In this document: in pieces, positions 42,285 to 51,195 of the stretch
Layout of the letters: every line of letters begins with the position of its first letter
Position numbering within the stretch: the first letter of the stretch is position 1
Assembly (NCBI GenBank): GCA_016286205.1
Contig: JAEESF010000005.1
Location: 62,001 to 126,000 of the forward strand
DNA length: 64,000 nt
Source of the DNA: Colicola sp016286205
GTDB lineage: Bacteria > Bacteroidota > Bacteroidia > Bacteroidales > Paludibacteraceae
Reading direction: 5' to 3'
Notes under the pieces: model-generated
What the model saw: the letters and a program-made list of their open reading frames with translations, nothing else
What the model was told of the DNA's origin: nothing
Database searches by the model: none
Made by a program: the position numbers and the translations under genes

Positions 42285-42953
42285 ATGGCAAAGTTTGATA
42301 AATTTCAGGTGATGGCGAAAATAGCCGCTGCACCGATGGTTCCTGTGTTCTACCACAAGGATGTGGAAGTTTGCAAGAACGTAATTAAGGCTTGCTACGC
42401 AGGCGGCGTACGCGCTTTTGAGTTCACCAACCGTGGCGATTTTGCACACGAGGTGTTCGGTGAACTGAGCAAGTGGGTAGCAGTAGAGTGCCCAGAATTG
42501 GCGCTCGGTATCGGTAGTGTCGTTGATGCTCCGACAGCTGCGCTATACTTGCAGTTGGGCGCTAACTTCGTAGTTGGTCCGTTGTTCAACAAAGATATCG
42601 CAGTGGTCTGCAATCGTCGTTGCGTGACCTATTGTCCGGGTTGCCTCACACCGAGTGAGATAGGTGCGGCTCAGGAAGTAGGCTGCGATTTCACGAAAGT
42701 TTTCCCAGGCGATGTAGTTGGCCCGAACCTCGTGAAGGGTCTGATGGCTCCGATGCCATGGTCGAAAATCATGGTAACGGGTGGCGTGGCTCCGGAGAAA
42801 GAGAACCTGGAGAAATGGTTCGCTGCAGGCGTTTACTGCGTAGGTATGGGCTCGAAGCTCTTCCCAAGCGACAAAGTGAAAGCAGGCGACTGGAAATACG
42901 TGACCGACAAGTGCAAAGAGTGCTTCGATATTATTTCCGCGTGCAAAAAATAA
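42285..42953 (+). CDS. eda: KDPG / 4-hydroxy-2-oxoglutarate aldolase
   Basis: Eda splits KDPG into pyruvate and glyceraldehyde-3-phosphate. The 222 residues show PVFYHKDVEVCKNVIKACYAGG, FEFTNRGD, NFVVGPLFNKDIAVVC and the Schiff-base Lys in GCDFTKVFPGDVVGP. The glycine-rich phosphate site IMVTGGVAPEKEN follows. The chosen ATG at 42285 follows AAGAAAGGAAATTT; an earlier in-frame ATG at 42210 lies in kdgK. The 43-base spacer holds a small CGAAAGT repeat. Confidence 0.94.
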   Translation: MAKFDKFQVMAKIAAAPMVPVFYHKDVEVCKNVIKACYAGGVRAFEFTNRGDFAHEVFGELSKWVAVECPELALGIGSVVDAPTAALYLQLGANFVVGPLFNKDIAVVCNRRCVTYCPGCLTPSEIGAAQEVGCDFTKVFPGDVVGPNLVKGLMAPMPWSKIMVTGGVAPEKENLEKWFAAGVYCVGMGSKLFPSDKVKAGDWKYVTDKCKECFDIISACKK

Positions 42954-43011
42954 ACAGAGTAACGAATACTGAAATAATCGTGCCCATTGTGGGCTAAGAA
43001 ATCTAATCATT

Positions 43012-44460
43012 ATGAGTGACATTAAGAAAGCCGTTATGACCAACTGGCGTTGGGTCATGTGCGCGATGTTGTTCTTCGCGACTACGGTCAATTATATGGA
43101 TCGTCAAGTTCTGTCCTTGACATTCAAAGAGTTTATTCAACCTGAGTTCCACTGGACTGATTCCGACTACGGAACCATCACCGGTGTTTTCTCCATTGCC
43201 TATGCTATATTCTGCCTCTTCGCCGGTAAATTCATCGACTGGATGGGCACGAAGAAAGGTTACCTGATTGCCATCATCGTATGGTCGATTGGTGCCGTAA
43301 TGCACGCAGGCTGCGGTTGGGCAACCGAGCATATCGTAGGCGTAGCCGACAAGGCTGCACTGCTGAATGCTTCCGGGGCGATAGTCAGCAGTATCTCGAT
43401 GGTGAGTGTCTGGCTCTTCCTGATCTGCCGTCTGATTCTTGGTCTCGGTGAGGCGGGTAACTTCCCTGCAGCGATCAAGGTAACGGCAGAGTATTTCCCG
43501 AAGAAAGACCGTGCGTTTGCTACAGCACTCTTCAATGCAGGTGCTTCGGTTGGCGCATTAGCAGCTCCTGCTACCATCCCTCTGCTGGCTAAGAGTCTGG
43601 GTTGGGAATGGGCGTTCATCATCATCGGTGCCCTGGGTTTCGTTTGGGCCGGCATCTGGATTTTTGTCTATGACAAACCTGCAGAGAGCAAGCATGTGAA
43701 TGAGGCCGAGTTGGCTTATGTGAATCAGGATGAAGACGACAGTCAAAAGTCACAAGCCGAGAGTAAAGAGGAAAAGCAGATGTCGTTTGTTGAAGCTTTC
43801 CGCCATCGTCAGACATGGTCGTTCGCCTTTGGTAAATTCATGACCGATGGCGTTTGGTGGTTCTTCTTGTTCTGGGCTCCCGCTTATTTCCAAGATCAGT
43901 TTGGCATCAAAGCTAGTGATCCGCAAGGTATAGCTTTGATTTTTACACTCTATGCGATCGTGACTGTGGTTTCGCTCTTTGGCGGTTATCTGCCTAAGGT
44001 ATTTGTTGAGAAACGCGGAATGGAACCATACGCAGGCCGTATGTTGGCCATGTTGATTTTTGCTTTCTTCCCCATCTTTGCGCTGTTTGCTCAACCTCTG
44101 GGCGGTGTTTACGGTCCGTGGGCAGTGGCAATCATCATCGGTATCGTAGGTGCAGCTCACCAAAGTTGGAGCGCCAATATCTTCTCTACCACAGGCGATA
44201 TGTTCCCCAAATCGGCCGTAGCAACCATCACCGGTATCGGTGCCATGGCGGGTGGAGTAGGTTCGTTCCTGATTAACAAAGGTTCGGGTATGCTGTTCGA
44301 CCATGCAGCCGAACTGGGCGAAGCTTTCCGTTTCATGGGCTTCAGCGGCAAGCCTGCAGGCTATATGATTATTTTCTGCGTTTGCGCAGTAGCTTACCTC
44401 ATCGGTTGGAGCGTCATGAAACTATTGGTGCCTAAGTACAGTCCAGTAGTTGTGAAGTAA
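43012..44460 (+). CDS. exuT: Hexuronate MFS transporter
   Basis: The 482-residue transporter of the anion:cation symporter branch has about twelve helices and begins NWRWVMCAMLFFATTVNYMDRQVLSLTF, a hallmark of ExuT-like proteins. The conserved LGLGEAGNFPAAIKVTAEYFPKKDR loop (about residues 143-167) is given here as its ends LGLGEAG and AEYFPKKDR. Uptake of galacturonate or glucuronate is inferred from family and operon. It ends directly against the convergent aroC gene, with no base between them. Confidence 0.92.
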   Translation: MSDIKKAVMTNWRWVMCAMLFFATTVNYMDRQVLSLTFKEFIQPEFHWTDSDYGTITGVFSIAYAIFCLFAGKFIDWMGTKKGYLIAIIVWSIGAVMHAGCGWATEHIVGVADKAALLNASGAIVSSISMVSVWLFLICRLILGLGEAGNFPAAIKVTAEYFPKKDRAFATALFNAGASVGALAAPATIPLLAKSLGWEWAFIIIGALGFVWAGIWIFVYDKPAESKHVNEAELAYVNQDEDDSQKSQAESKEEKQMSFVEAFRHRQTWSFAFGKFMTDGVWWFFLFWAPAYFQDQFGIKASDPQGIALIFTLYAIVTVVSLFGGYLPKVFVEKRGMEPYAGRMLAMLIFAFFPIFALFAQPLGGVYGPWAVAIIIGIVGAAHQSWSANIFSTTGDMFPKSAVATITGIGAMAGGVGSFLINKGSGMLFDHAAELGEAFRFMGFSGKPAGYMIIFCVCAVAYLIGWSVMKLLVPKYSPVVVK

Positions 44461-45369
44461 TTAGAGCAGATTAGCCAGGCAGAGAGCAGTCATGGCTTCA
44501 ACAACGGGCACGGCGCGAGTGGCAACACAAGCGTCGTGTCTGCCTTTTACACCGGCTTTGGGCGTGCTGGGCGTGGGTTTGAAAACGCAGCGGAAACTGA
44601 TGTCGGTTCCATCGCTGATACCGCCTGCAATGCCGCCTGAGATATGATTGATCTGGCTTCCAGGTTGCGTGACGCCACCAAACCCTGTACCATATTCAAA
44701 TCCCTTGCAAGCGTTGATACTCATGACGGCGAACGCCAGTTCTGCCTGCAGTTTGTTGAATATCGGTTCGCCTGTTCCTGCGGGCAGACCGTGGATGGTG
44801 CAAGCTACGATGCCGCCAATCGAATCGCCCTCTTTTTGGTAGGCGGCGATAGTGTCGGCAAATTTGCTTGGGTCGGTCTCCGCACCCACTTGAACCAATG
44901 CGGCTTCAATCTGAATGCCCTTGGCGCGCAACATCTGTTTGGCAATACATCCGGCCACTACTCGTCCGGCCGTTTCACGTGCGGAGGCTCTGCCTCCTCC
45001 GCGCCAATCGCGTACGCCGTATTTCTGTTCGTAGGTTTTGTCTGCGTGACCTACGCGGTAGTTCTGTTTCAGCCATTCGTAATCTTCCGGCCGTGCATTT
45101 TTGTTGCGAATCAGAAAAGCGACAGGCGTTCCTAGCGTGACGCCATCCATCACACCGCTGAGCCATTCGATTTCATCAGGTTCACTTTGGGCGCGCTGCG
45201 ATGCGCCCACCATGCCTTTTCCTGCCCGTTTGGCCAGTTCTTCGCGAATCATTGCAAAATCAATGGCCAAGCCAGCCGGAACACCGTCCAGCACACCACC
45301 AATAGCCATGCCGTGCGACTCGCCGAAACTAGTGAAACAGAAATTCTTGCCAAAACTATTCATACGCAT
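44461..45369 (-). CDS. aroC: Chorismate synthase, compact form
   Basis: AroC makes chorismate from EPSP, the last shikimate step, using reduced FMN. The core motifs are present: FTSFGESHG, YRVGHADKTYEQKYGVRDW, GGGRASARETAGRVVAG, SINACKGFEYG and KGRHDACVATRAVPVVEAM. It has about 302 residues instead of about 355. Three loops look shortened: before YQKEGDSIGG, between GSQIN and SGGI, and between KPTPST and KGRHD. The start is ATG at 45369 or 45363; a TTG at 45390 falls inside the promoter and is rejected. Confidence 0.9.
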   Translation of the reverse strand: MRMNSFGKNFCFTSFGESHGMAIGGVLDGVPAGLAIDFAMIREELAKRAGKGMVGASQRAQSEPDEIEWLSGVMDGVTLGTPVAFLIRNKNARPEDYEWLKQNYRVGHADKTYEQKYGVRDWRGGGRASARETAGRVVAGCIAKQMLRAKGIQIEAALVQVGAETDPSKFADTIAAYQKEGDSIGGIVACTIHGLPAGTGEPIFNKLQAELAFAVMSINACKGFEYGTGFGGVTQPGSQINHISGGIAGGISDGTDISFRCVFKPTPSTPKAGVKGRHDACVATRAVPVVEAMTALCLANLL

Positions 45370-45387
45370 TGGTTTCAAAATCTGCGG

Positions 45388-45419
45388 CAAAGTTACTACA
45401 TTTTTTTTGAATGTACAAA
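45388..45419 (-). promoter_or_regulatory. Promoter for aroC
   Basis: On the minus strand TTTGTACAT (45419-45411) and TAACTTTG (45395-45388) form the -33 and -7 elements. They lie about 20 bases upstream of the aroC ATG. Confidence 0.68.
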
Positions 45420-45487
45420 TAAAAAATCAAAATCACGCGATAATATACAAAGTATATTATTGGTATAGGTAGGATACGATATTGTCT

Positions 45488-45513
45488 TGTGATTGTCTCG
45501 ATAAAGTCTCGTT
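45488..45513 (-). repeat. Fragment of the dispersed intergenic repeat, copy D
   Basis: GTGATTGTCTCGATAAAGTC followed by TCGTT matches the core of copy C (39541-39568) almost exactly. The flanks do not match, so this is a short or decayed copy. The spacer 45370-45694 otherwise contains the aroC promoter, this fragment, the PCMD promoter and AT-rich sequence with nothing else I recognise. Confidence 0.65.
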
Positions 45514-45581
45514 AGTAAATAGAGTTATTACGTAGTAATAGTGGTTTCAAAAATTGACGATGGAAAAAAAACGTCGAATTA

Positions 45582-45613
45582 TTTGCATATATGCAAATTT
45601 TTTATTACTTTTG
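45582..45613 (+). promoter_or_regulatory. Promoter for the PCMD gene, with palindromic -33
   Basis: TTTGCATATATGCAAA (45582-45597) is a perfect 16-bp palindrome that includes the -33 TTTGCA. The -7 box is TACTTTTG (45606-45613). Confidence 0.7.
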
Positions 45614-45694
45614 CGGCGAATTTTATAAAATGGCATAGTTTGTGTGTCGACCAAGGTGTGCCGAAATAGAAAAATGAATAAAGCAAGTAAAGGT

Positions 45695-46774
45695 ATGAAA
45701 AAGAAAATATTGATTTTAAGCATGCTTTGCATGGGCTTAGTAGCCACGCAAGCACAACAGTTGCCCGACTCGCATTTTGAGAATTGGGGCGCTACGTTTA
45801 AGAATGATCCGCAACTGGTGGACTGGCACGGAAGTAATGTGCATCAGGCCGGTTCGAAGTTTACGTTTATGTTTCGCAAGCAAGGCCGAACAGGTTTTTG
45901 CGCCTATGTGGCAGACCGCTCGATAGGTATTCCGAAACTTAATCTGGGTGCCACCGGACCGGGTTATATGTCGTTGGGTGTGCCTTGGCAATACCTGAAA
46001 GGACTGAACCTGAACAGCGCAACGGCGGGAACGGAAGGTGGTATCGCCTGGAAATATCGTCCGGACACTATGGCCGTTTGGATCAAGCGTGTAGGCCCGA
46101 ACACCGACAAGGAGGATTTTCATCTGCTCTTCTACTCCTGGTCTGGAACGGCTAAGAGTACGACCTACAAGAACAAGGTGGGCGGTTGCACTACTACCGA
46201 GCGCATCAACGAGGAGAGCGATATTCGTCGCGGCACCGATGGTAATGAATGTGGCACCGATCAACCGGCTAAGCAGATAGCCGAGGGATGGTATCGCGCA
46301 CGGGCGAACTACAACGAGTGGACTCGCATCAAAGTGCCTATCTACTATATGAGCGATGGCACGCCGACGATGTGCAATGTAATCTTTTCGGCCGGTAATT
46401 ATCCCGCTTTCCGCGCTAATGACGGCCTCTACGATGGCAATGCGCTCTACGTAGATGATGTCGAGCTGATCTATTCGTCGCGCATCGACAAACTGCTGAT
46501 TGGCGGCAAAGAATGGAAAGATTTCAACCCCAATACCGACAAGGTTCAGACCTATCGTCTGAGCGAAGGACAAACGGTTAAGATTGAGGCAATGCGCGGT
46601 ATCGGTTCGCTGACCAATATCAAAGGCAAACGGACGTATTTCCGTGGTCGTAAGCTGAACGAGAAAGAGATGACGATTCAGTCGGGTGAAATCAATGGTG
46701 CGCCATGGGTCATCACTGTCAAGGCAGAGGATGGCAGCAGTACGCACACCTACAAGATTAAAATCGAAGGATAA
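45695..46774 (+). CDS. Secreted PCMD-like protein
   Basis: A signal peptide (MKKKILILSMLCMGLVATQAQ) is followed by a beta-sandwich domain that starts LPDSHFENWGATF and contains AVWIKRVGPN and DGNALYVDDVELIYSS. This is the pattern of the PCMD (putative carbohydrate metabolism) domain of Bacteroidota surface proteins. The C-terminal 95 residues (LIGGKEWKDFNPNTDKVQTY ... WVITVKAEDGSSTHTYKIKI) form a second beta domain. In-frame ATGs at 45644 and 45674 are possible but weaken the signal peptide. A glycan-binding or glycan-processing surface role is likely. Confidence 0.78.
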   Translation: MKKKILILSMLCMGLVATQAQQLPDSHFENWGATFKNDPQLVDWHGSNVHQAGSKFTFMFRKQGRTGFCAYVADRSIGIPKLNLGATGPGYMSLGVPWQYLKGLNLNSATAGTEGGIAWKYRPDTMAVWIKRVGPNTDKEDFHLLFYSWSGTAKSTTYKNKVGGCTTTERINEESDIRRGTDGNECGTDQPAKQIAEGWYRARANYNEWTRIKVPIYYMSDGTPTMCNVIFSAGNYPAFRANDGLYDGNALYVDDVELIYSSRIDKLLIGGKEWKDFNPNTDKVQTYRLSEGQTVKIEAMRGIGSLTNIKGKRTYFRGRKLNEKEMTIQSGEINGAPWVITVKAEDGSSTHTYKIKIEG

Positions 46775-46788
46775 AAGTTTAGAGAGAC

Positions 46789-47973
46789 GTGTTTGAGGAG
46801 TTAACGACAATTGATTGGGTGCTGCTGGGAGTGCTGTTTGCGCTCTTTGTCTTTCAGGTTTATTGGTATAGCCGCTATATGGCAGCGCCCGTTCGTAAGA
46901 TGAGGAAGGCGCTGAAATCGCCTCAGGACAATCAGCCTTCCGATGCCAACTTACCCGGCGTATCGATTGTGTTGAGCGCACACAACGAGAGTTACAATCT
47001 CTCTACCTATCTGCAGTCTCTGCTTACGCAGGATTATCCTACATACGAAGTGATTGTGGTGGACGATGGTTCGCAGGACAGCACACGCGATGTGATAGAT
47101 TCGTACATGGTGCAGGATTCGCGTTTGCAGACCACTTTTGTGCCTTTCGGCGCGCGTGTACGTTCGACTAAGAAACTGGCGCTTACCTTGGCAGCCAAAG
47201 CTGCAAAATACGATTATCTGTTGCTGACCGATGCCGATTGTGTGCCAGAGTCGAATCAGTGGATTCGCAAGATGATGGCCGGTTTCCAGAAACCGTCTAT
47301 CGACATTGTACTGGGCTTCGGACCGTATTTCTTCCAACGCGGACTGATCAATCGCATCGTGCGCTACGACACGCTCTTTAATGGTCTGCATTACTTGGGA
47401 GCAGCGCTCTGCGGTCATCCGTATATGGGGGTGGGACGTAACCTGGCTTACCGCAAGCAGTTCTTCTTTGAGAGTGGCGGTTTCACTCACCTGATGGACA
47501 GCAAGGCCGGCGATGATGACCTCTTTGTCAATCATACGGCTACCAAGCAGAATACGGCTGTCGTGCTCGACCGCGCTGCATATACCTGGTCGCCCGCCAA
47601 GACTACGCTGCGCGATTGGTTGCAGCAGAAACGGCGTCACTTGTCCGTTTCGCCAGCCTACAGACAGAATACCAAACTGCGTTTGGCTATCGAGCCTATC
47701 ACGCGCGGACTGTTCTACGCTATGACGATAGCGCTGATATACTGCGGATTACAATCGCCTATCACTTCGTGGCGCGCCATCCTGATGTTTGGTATTACGG
47801 TGCTGTTTTTCCTAGCTCGTTGGTGCCTACAGACATCCATACTCAACGATTCGGCGCACCTAATGGGGCTGCATCGTTTCCGTATGAGCACGACGTTCTG
47901 GTTCGATTTGATTCTGCCGCTGATAACGCTTTGGATGCTTATCGTTCCTCGTCGGAAAACTAACAAATGGTAA
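46789..47973 (+). CDS. Membrane GT2 family glycosyltransferase
   Basis: The 394-residue protein starts with a GTG codon. One N-terminal helix (about residues 8-28) precedes a GT-A domain with VSIVLSAHNESYNL, IVVDDGSQDSTR, LLTDADCVP (metal site), KAGDDDLFVNH and QQKRRHLSVS, and about three C-terminal helices. This is the processive-type membrane GT2 layout. It differs from the GT2 fused to AroA, but both share the C-terminal membrane segment design. It lies 14 bases after the PCMD gene. Confidence 0.87.
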   Translation: MFEELTTIDWVLLGVLFALFVFQVYWYSRYMAAPVRKMRKALKSPQDNQPSDANLPGVSIVLSAHNESYNLSTYLQSLLTQDYPTYEVIVVDDGSQDSTRDVIDSYMVQDSRLQTTFVPFGARVRSTKKLALTLAAKAAKYDYLLLTDADCVPESNQWIRKMMAGFQKPSIDIVLGFGPYFFQRGLINRIVRYDTLFNGLHYLGAALCGHPYMGVGRNLAYRKQFFFESGGFTHLMDSKAGDDDLFVNHTATKQNTAVVLDRAAYTWSPAKTTLRDWLQQKRRHLSVSPAYRQNTKLRLAIEPITRGLFYAMTIALIYCGLQSPITSWRAILMFGITVLFFLARWCLQTSILNDSAHLMGLHRFRMSTTFWFDLILPLITLWMLIVPRRKTNKW

Positions 47974-47995
47974 ATAACAAAAACACTATACAATT

Positions 47996-48301
47996 ATGGC
48001 TGAACAACAAAAACTGAACATCAACATCACGCCGGACAAAGCAACCGGCTTGTTCGCAAACTTAGCGCTGATAGCGCATACACCCACCGAGTTCGTACTC
48101 GATTTTGCACAGATTATGCCGGGCATTCAACAGGCCAACGTAGTGGCACGTATCGTCGTGACACCCGATCAGGCAAAGAAATTGTTGGGTGCGCTGCAGA
48201 GCAATATTGCACAATATGAGAAGAAATTTGGCGAGATAGAACCCATCGGTCCAATCCCCGGTTCGACTATCCCGTTGACTTTCCCTAGTGGCGAAGCATA
48301 A
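47996..48301 (+). CDS. DUF3467 family protein
   Basis: The 101-residue protein has the pattern of DUF3467: INITPDKATGLFANLALIAHTPTEFVLDFAQIMPG, then ARIVVTPDQAKKLLGALQSNIAQYEKKFGEI; these are quoted from residues about 9-85. Members are small cytosolic proteins of unknown function found in many bacteria. The full-length form seems intact. It lies between a GT2 and a nucleoside phosphorylase gene, which does not suggest a role. Confidence 0.85.
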   Translation: MAEQQKLNINITPDKATGLFANLALIAHTPTEFVLDFAQIMPGIQQANVVARIVVTPDQAKKLLGALQSNIAQYEKKFGEIEPIGPIPGSTIPLTFPSGEA

Positions 48302-48334
48302 AATATTATTAACCTTATAATCGTACATTATCTT

Positions 48335-49210
48335 ATGAAAACTTTTCCTGCATCGCAGTTGATCATCAATGCCGATGGTTCTGCGTTCCATTTGCACCTA
48401 AAACCGGAATTTCTGGCCGACAAAGTGATTCTAGTCGGAGACCAGGACCGTGTGAATATGGTTGCTTCGTTCTTTGACGAAGGAAGCATCGAGTGTGACG
48501 TTCAAAGTCGTGAATTCCACACCATCACCGGTAAATTCCAAGGCAAGCGTATCTCGTGTATCTCGACCGGTATCGGTACTGACAACTGCGATATCGTGAT
48601 GAACGAGATTGATGCATTGGCCAATATCGATTTTGCTACTCGTCAAGAGAAAGCAGAGAAACGTGTACTGGATATCGTTCGTATCGGTACTTGCGGCGGT
48701 ATGCAAGAGGATATACCTCTGGGCACTTTCCTCGTTAGTCAGAAATCCATCGGATTCGATGGCGTGTTGGCGTTCTATAAAGACCGCGACAAGATAGCTG
48801 ACGTAGGCTTTGAGAAGGCATTGGTGGACTTTATCGGTTATCCGAAGAAAGCTGCTGTGCCATACGTAGTGGCTGCCAATCCTGAGTTGGTTAACCGCAT
48901 TGCCAAAGACGACATGATGCGTGGCTGCACTATCGCTGCCAATGGTTTCTATGGCCCGCAAGGACGCGTGCTGCGTGTAGATCTGGCTGTGCCCGATATC
49001 AATGAGAAAATCACGGCCTTCCGCTACGAAGGACAGCGCATCACCAACTATGAGATGGAGGGCTCTTGCATCGCAGGTCTCGCACTCCACATGGGACACC
49101 GCGCTATGACAGTTTGCTGCGTTATCGCGCAACGTAAGATTGAGGCGGCTAACACCGATTACAAGCCGCGTATAAAAGAACTCGTAAAAACCGTACTCGA
49201 GCGTATCTAA
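48335..49210 (+). CDS. Nucleoside phosphorylase (PNP/UDP family)
   Basis: The 291-residue phosphorylase-family enzyme shows VILVGDQDRVNMVASFF, STGIGTDNCDIVMNEIDAL, VRIGTCGGMQEDIPLG and ITNYEMEGSCIAGLALHMG. It would release the base from a nucleoside with phosphate; uridine phosphorylase-like members are common in Bacteroidales, but the base preference is not evident. The stop shares one base with the start of the DPP III gene. Confidence 0.88.
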   Translation: MKTFPASQLIINADGSAFHLHLKPEFLADKVILVGDQDRVNMVASFFDEGSIECDVQSREFHTITGKFQGKRISCISTGIGTDNCDIVMNEIDALANIDFATRQEKAEKRVLDIVRIGTCGGMQEDIPLGTFLVSQKSIGFDGVLAFYKDRDKIADVGFEKALVDFIGYPKKAAVPYVVAANPELVNRIAKDDMMRGCTIAANGFYGPQGRVLRVDLAVPDINEKITAFRYEGQRITNYEMEGSCIAGLALHMGHRAMTVCCVIAQRKIEAANTDYKPRIKELVKTVLERI

Positions 49211-51195
49211 TGAAGAAAATTTGTATCATTTTGGCCGCCGTAGCATTGTGCTGTGGTTGTCAGAAAAAAGACCAATCGTTCCAATATACAGTGGACAAAT
49301 TCTACGATCTGGAAATACTGCGTTACCCTGTGCCCGGTTTTGAAGAACTGAGCTTGCAGCAGAAGACGCTTGTCTATTACTTGAGCGAAGCTGCACTGCA
49401 GGGACGCGATATCCTTTTCGACCAAAACGGACGCTACAATTTGCGTATCCGCCGTGCGTGTGAGGCGCTCTACCTCAATTATCCGTACGACCGTTCGGCA
49501 GACGAGTTTGCTGCGTTCGAGCGTTACCTGAAACGTGTGTGGTTCAGTAATGGTATCCACCATCACTACAGCGAGGATAAGTTCTTGCCTGAGTTTACGC
49601 AAGACTGGTTTGTTGCTGCGTGCGAGAAGGCAGGCGTTCAGTACGACCAAGCTATTCTTCCCGTGATGTTCGACCCCGCTGTAATGCCCAAGCGTACGAC
49701 GCAGCAGGACGGAGTTGATTTGGTGGCCGGTTCGGCGGGCAATTACTACGGCGAAGGAGTGACGCAGGCCGAAGCAGAGGCCTGGTATGCTGCGCATAAG
49801 GACAATTCGGCCGAACCGCTGTGGATTGGTCTGAACTCCAAACTGGTCAAGAACGCAAAGGGCGAGATAGAGGAACGCGTGTATCGTATCGGCGGCTTGT
49901 ATGGCCCGGCATTGGAGCGTATCGTCTTCTGGCTGAAGAAAGCCTACGAAGTGGCAGAGACTGATGAGCAGAAATTGGCTATCGAGAAGATGATTGCCGT
50001 CAATGAGACGGGCGACCTGAAGGCTTTCAATGAGTATTGCATCGCATGGGTGCGCGACCTCAATAGCCGTGTCGATTTCGTCAATGGTTTCACCGAGACC
50101 TATTCCGACCCGTTGGGCATAACGGGAACATGGGAATCAATGGTCAATTTTAAGGACCTGGAGGCAACCCATCGCACGCAACTGATTTCCGACAACGCAC
50201 AGTGGTTTGAGGATAATTCACCGACCGACAAAGCGTATAAGAAAGAGGAAGTGAAGGGCGTGAGCGCTAAGGTTATTACGGCTGCTATGCTGGCCGGCGA
50301 TTGCTATCCCGCTACGCCTATCGGTATCAACCTACCGAATGCTAACTGGATTCGCAAAGAGTACGGCTCTAAATCGGTTACCATCGACAACCTGATGCAC
50401 GCCTACAACGAAGCGGCCAAGGGCAATGGCTTCAACGAGGAATTCATGATAGACGAAGATATTCGTTCGCTATACGAACAATACGGCGCCCTCTGCAACG
50501 ATTTGCACACGGACTTGCACGAGTGCGTGGGGCACGGAAGCGGCAAACTGATGCCGGGCGTGAGCAAAGATGCACTCAAGGAGCATGCTTCGACCATCGA
50601 AGAGGCTCGCGCTGACTTGTTCGGTCTCTATTATTTGGCCGATCCTAAACTCGTAGAATTGGGCTTGCTGCCTAACAAAGATGCCTACAAAGCCGGTTTC
50701 TATCAGCAGATGATGAACGGGGCGATGACCCAACTGGTGCGTATCGAACCGGGCAAGGACATCGAGGAAGCACACATGCGCAATCGCCAACTCATTGCTA
50801 ACTGGGTGCTTGCGAATGCGAAAGGCGAAGTGGAGATCATCGAGCGTGATGGTAAGCACTATCTGCGTATCAACGATTATGAGGGCGTGCGCCGCTTGTT
50901 CGGTCAATTGTTGGCGGAGATTCAACGAATCACTTCTGAAGGCGATTATCCTGCCGCTAAACAGATGGTGGAGACCTATGCCGTCAAAGTCAATCCCGCA
51001 TTGCACAACGAAATTCGTGCACGCTACGAGAAGCTTAACTTGGCTCCGTACAAAGGTTTTGTCAATCCGGTTTACACGGCCGTGACCGACAAGGACGGAA
51101 AGATAACGGACGTCAAGATAGATTATACCGAAGGCTACGTCGAGCAACACTTGCGTTACAGTCGCGACTATAGTCCGCTACCGAGTGTCAATTAA
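49210..51195 (+). CDS. Dipeptidyl peptidase III lipoprotein (M49)
   Basis: The 661-residue metallopeptidase has a lipoprotein signal (LCCGCQ, Cys about 17). M49 enzymes normally have HEXXGH; here the site reads HECVGH (His437-His442), which is the five-spaced form typical of Bacteroides DPP III, and EEARADL supplies the second Glu (464/465). It removes dipeptides from the N-terminus of oligopeptides in the periplasm. The N-terminal part lacks other domains. It overlaps the aroA-GT2 fusion by 11 bases. Confidence 0.93.
   Translation: MKKICIILAAVALCCGCQKKDQSFQYTVDKFYDLEILRYPVPGFEELSLQQKTLVYYLSEAALQGRDILFDQNGRYNLRIRRACEALYLNYPYDRSADEFAAFERYLKRVWFSNGIHHHYSEDKFLPEFTQDWFVAACEKAGVQYDQAILPVMFDPAVMPKRTTQQDGVDLVAGSAGNYYGEGVTQAEAEAWYAAHKDNSAEPLWIGLNSKLVKNAKGEIEERVYRIGGLYGPALERIVFWLKKAYEVAETDEQKLAIEKMIAVNETGDLKAFNEYCIAWVRDLNSRVDFVNGFTETYSDPLGITGTWESMVNFKDLEATHRTQLISDNAQWFEDNSPTDKAYKKEEVKGVSAKVITAAMLAGDCYPATPIGINLPNANWIRKEYGSKSVTIDNLMHAYNEAAKGNGFNEEFMIDEDIRSLYEQYGALCNDLHTDLHECVGHGSGKLMPGVSKDALKEHASTIEEARADLFGLYYLADPKLVELGLLPNKDAYKAGFYQQMMNGAMTQLVRIEPGKDIEEAHMRNRQLIANWVLANAKGEVEIIERDGKHYLRINDYEGVRRLFGQLLAEIQRITSEGDYPAAKQMVETYAVKVNPALHNEIRARYEKLNLAPYKGFVNPVYTAVTDKDGKITDVKIDYTEGYVEQHLRYSRDYSPLPSVN

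Noticed and set aside
45370..45390. Upstream TTG start for aroC at 45390
   Set aside because: It overlaps the -7 box of the aroC promoter, so it would not be in the transcript.
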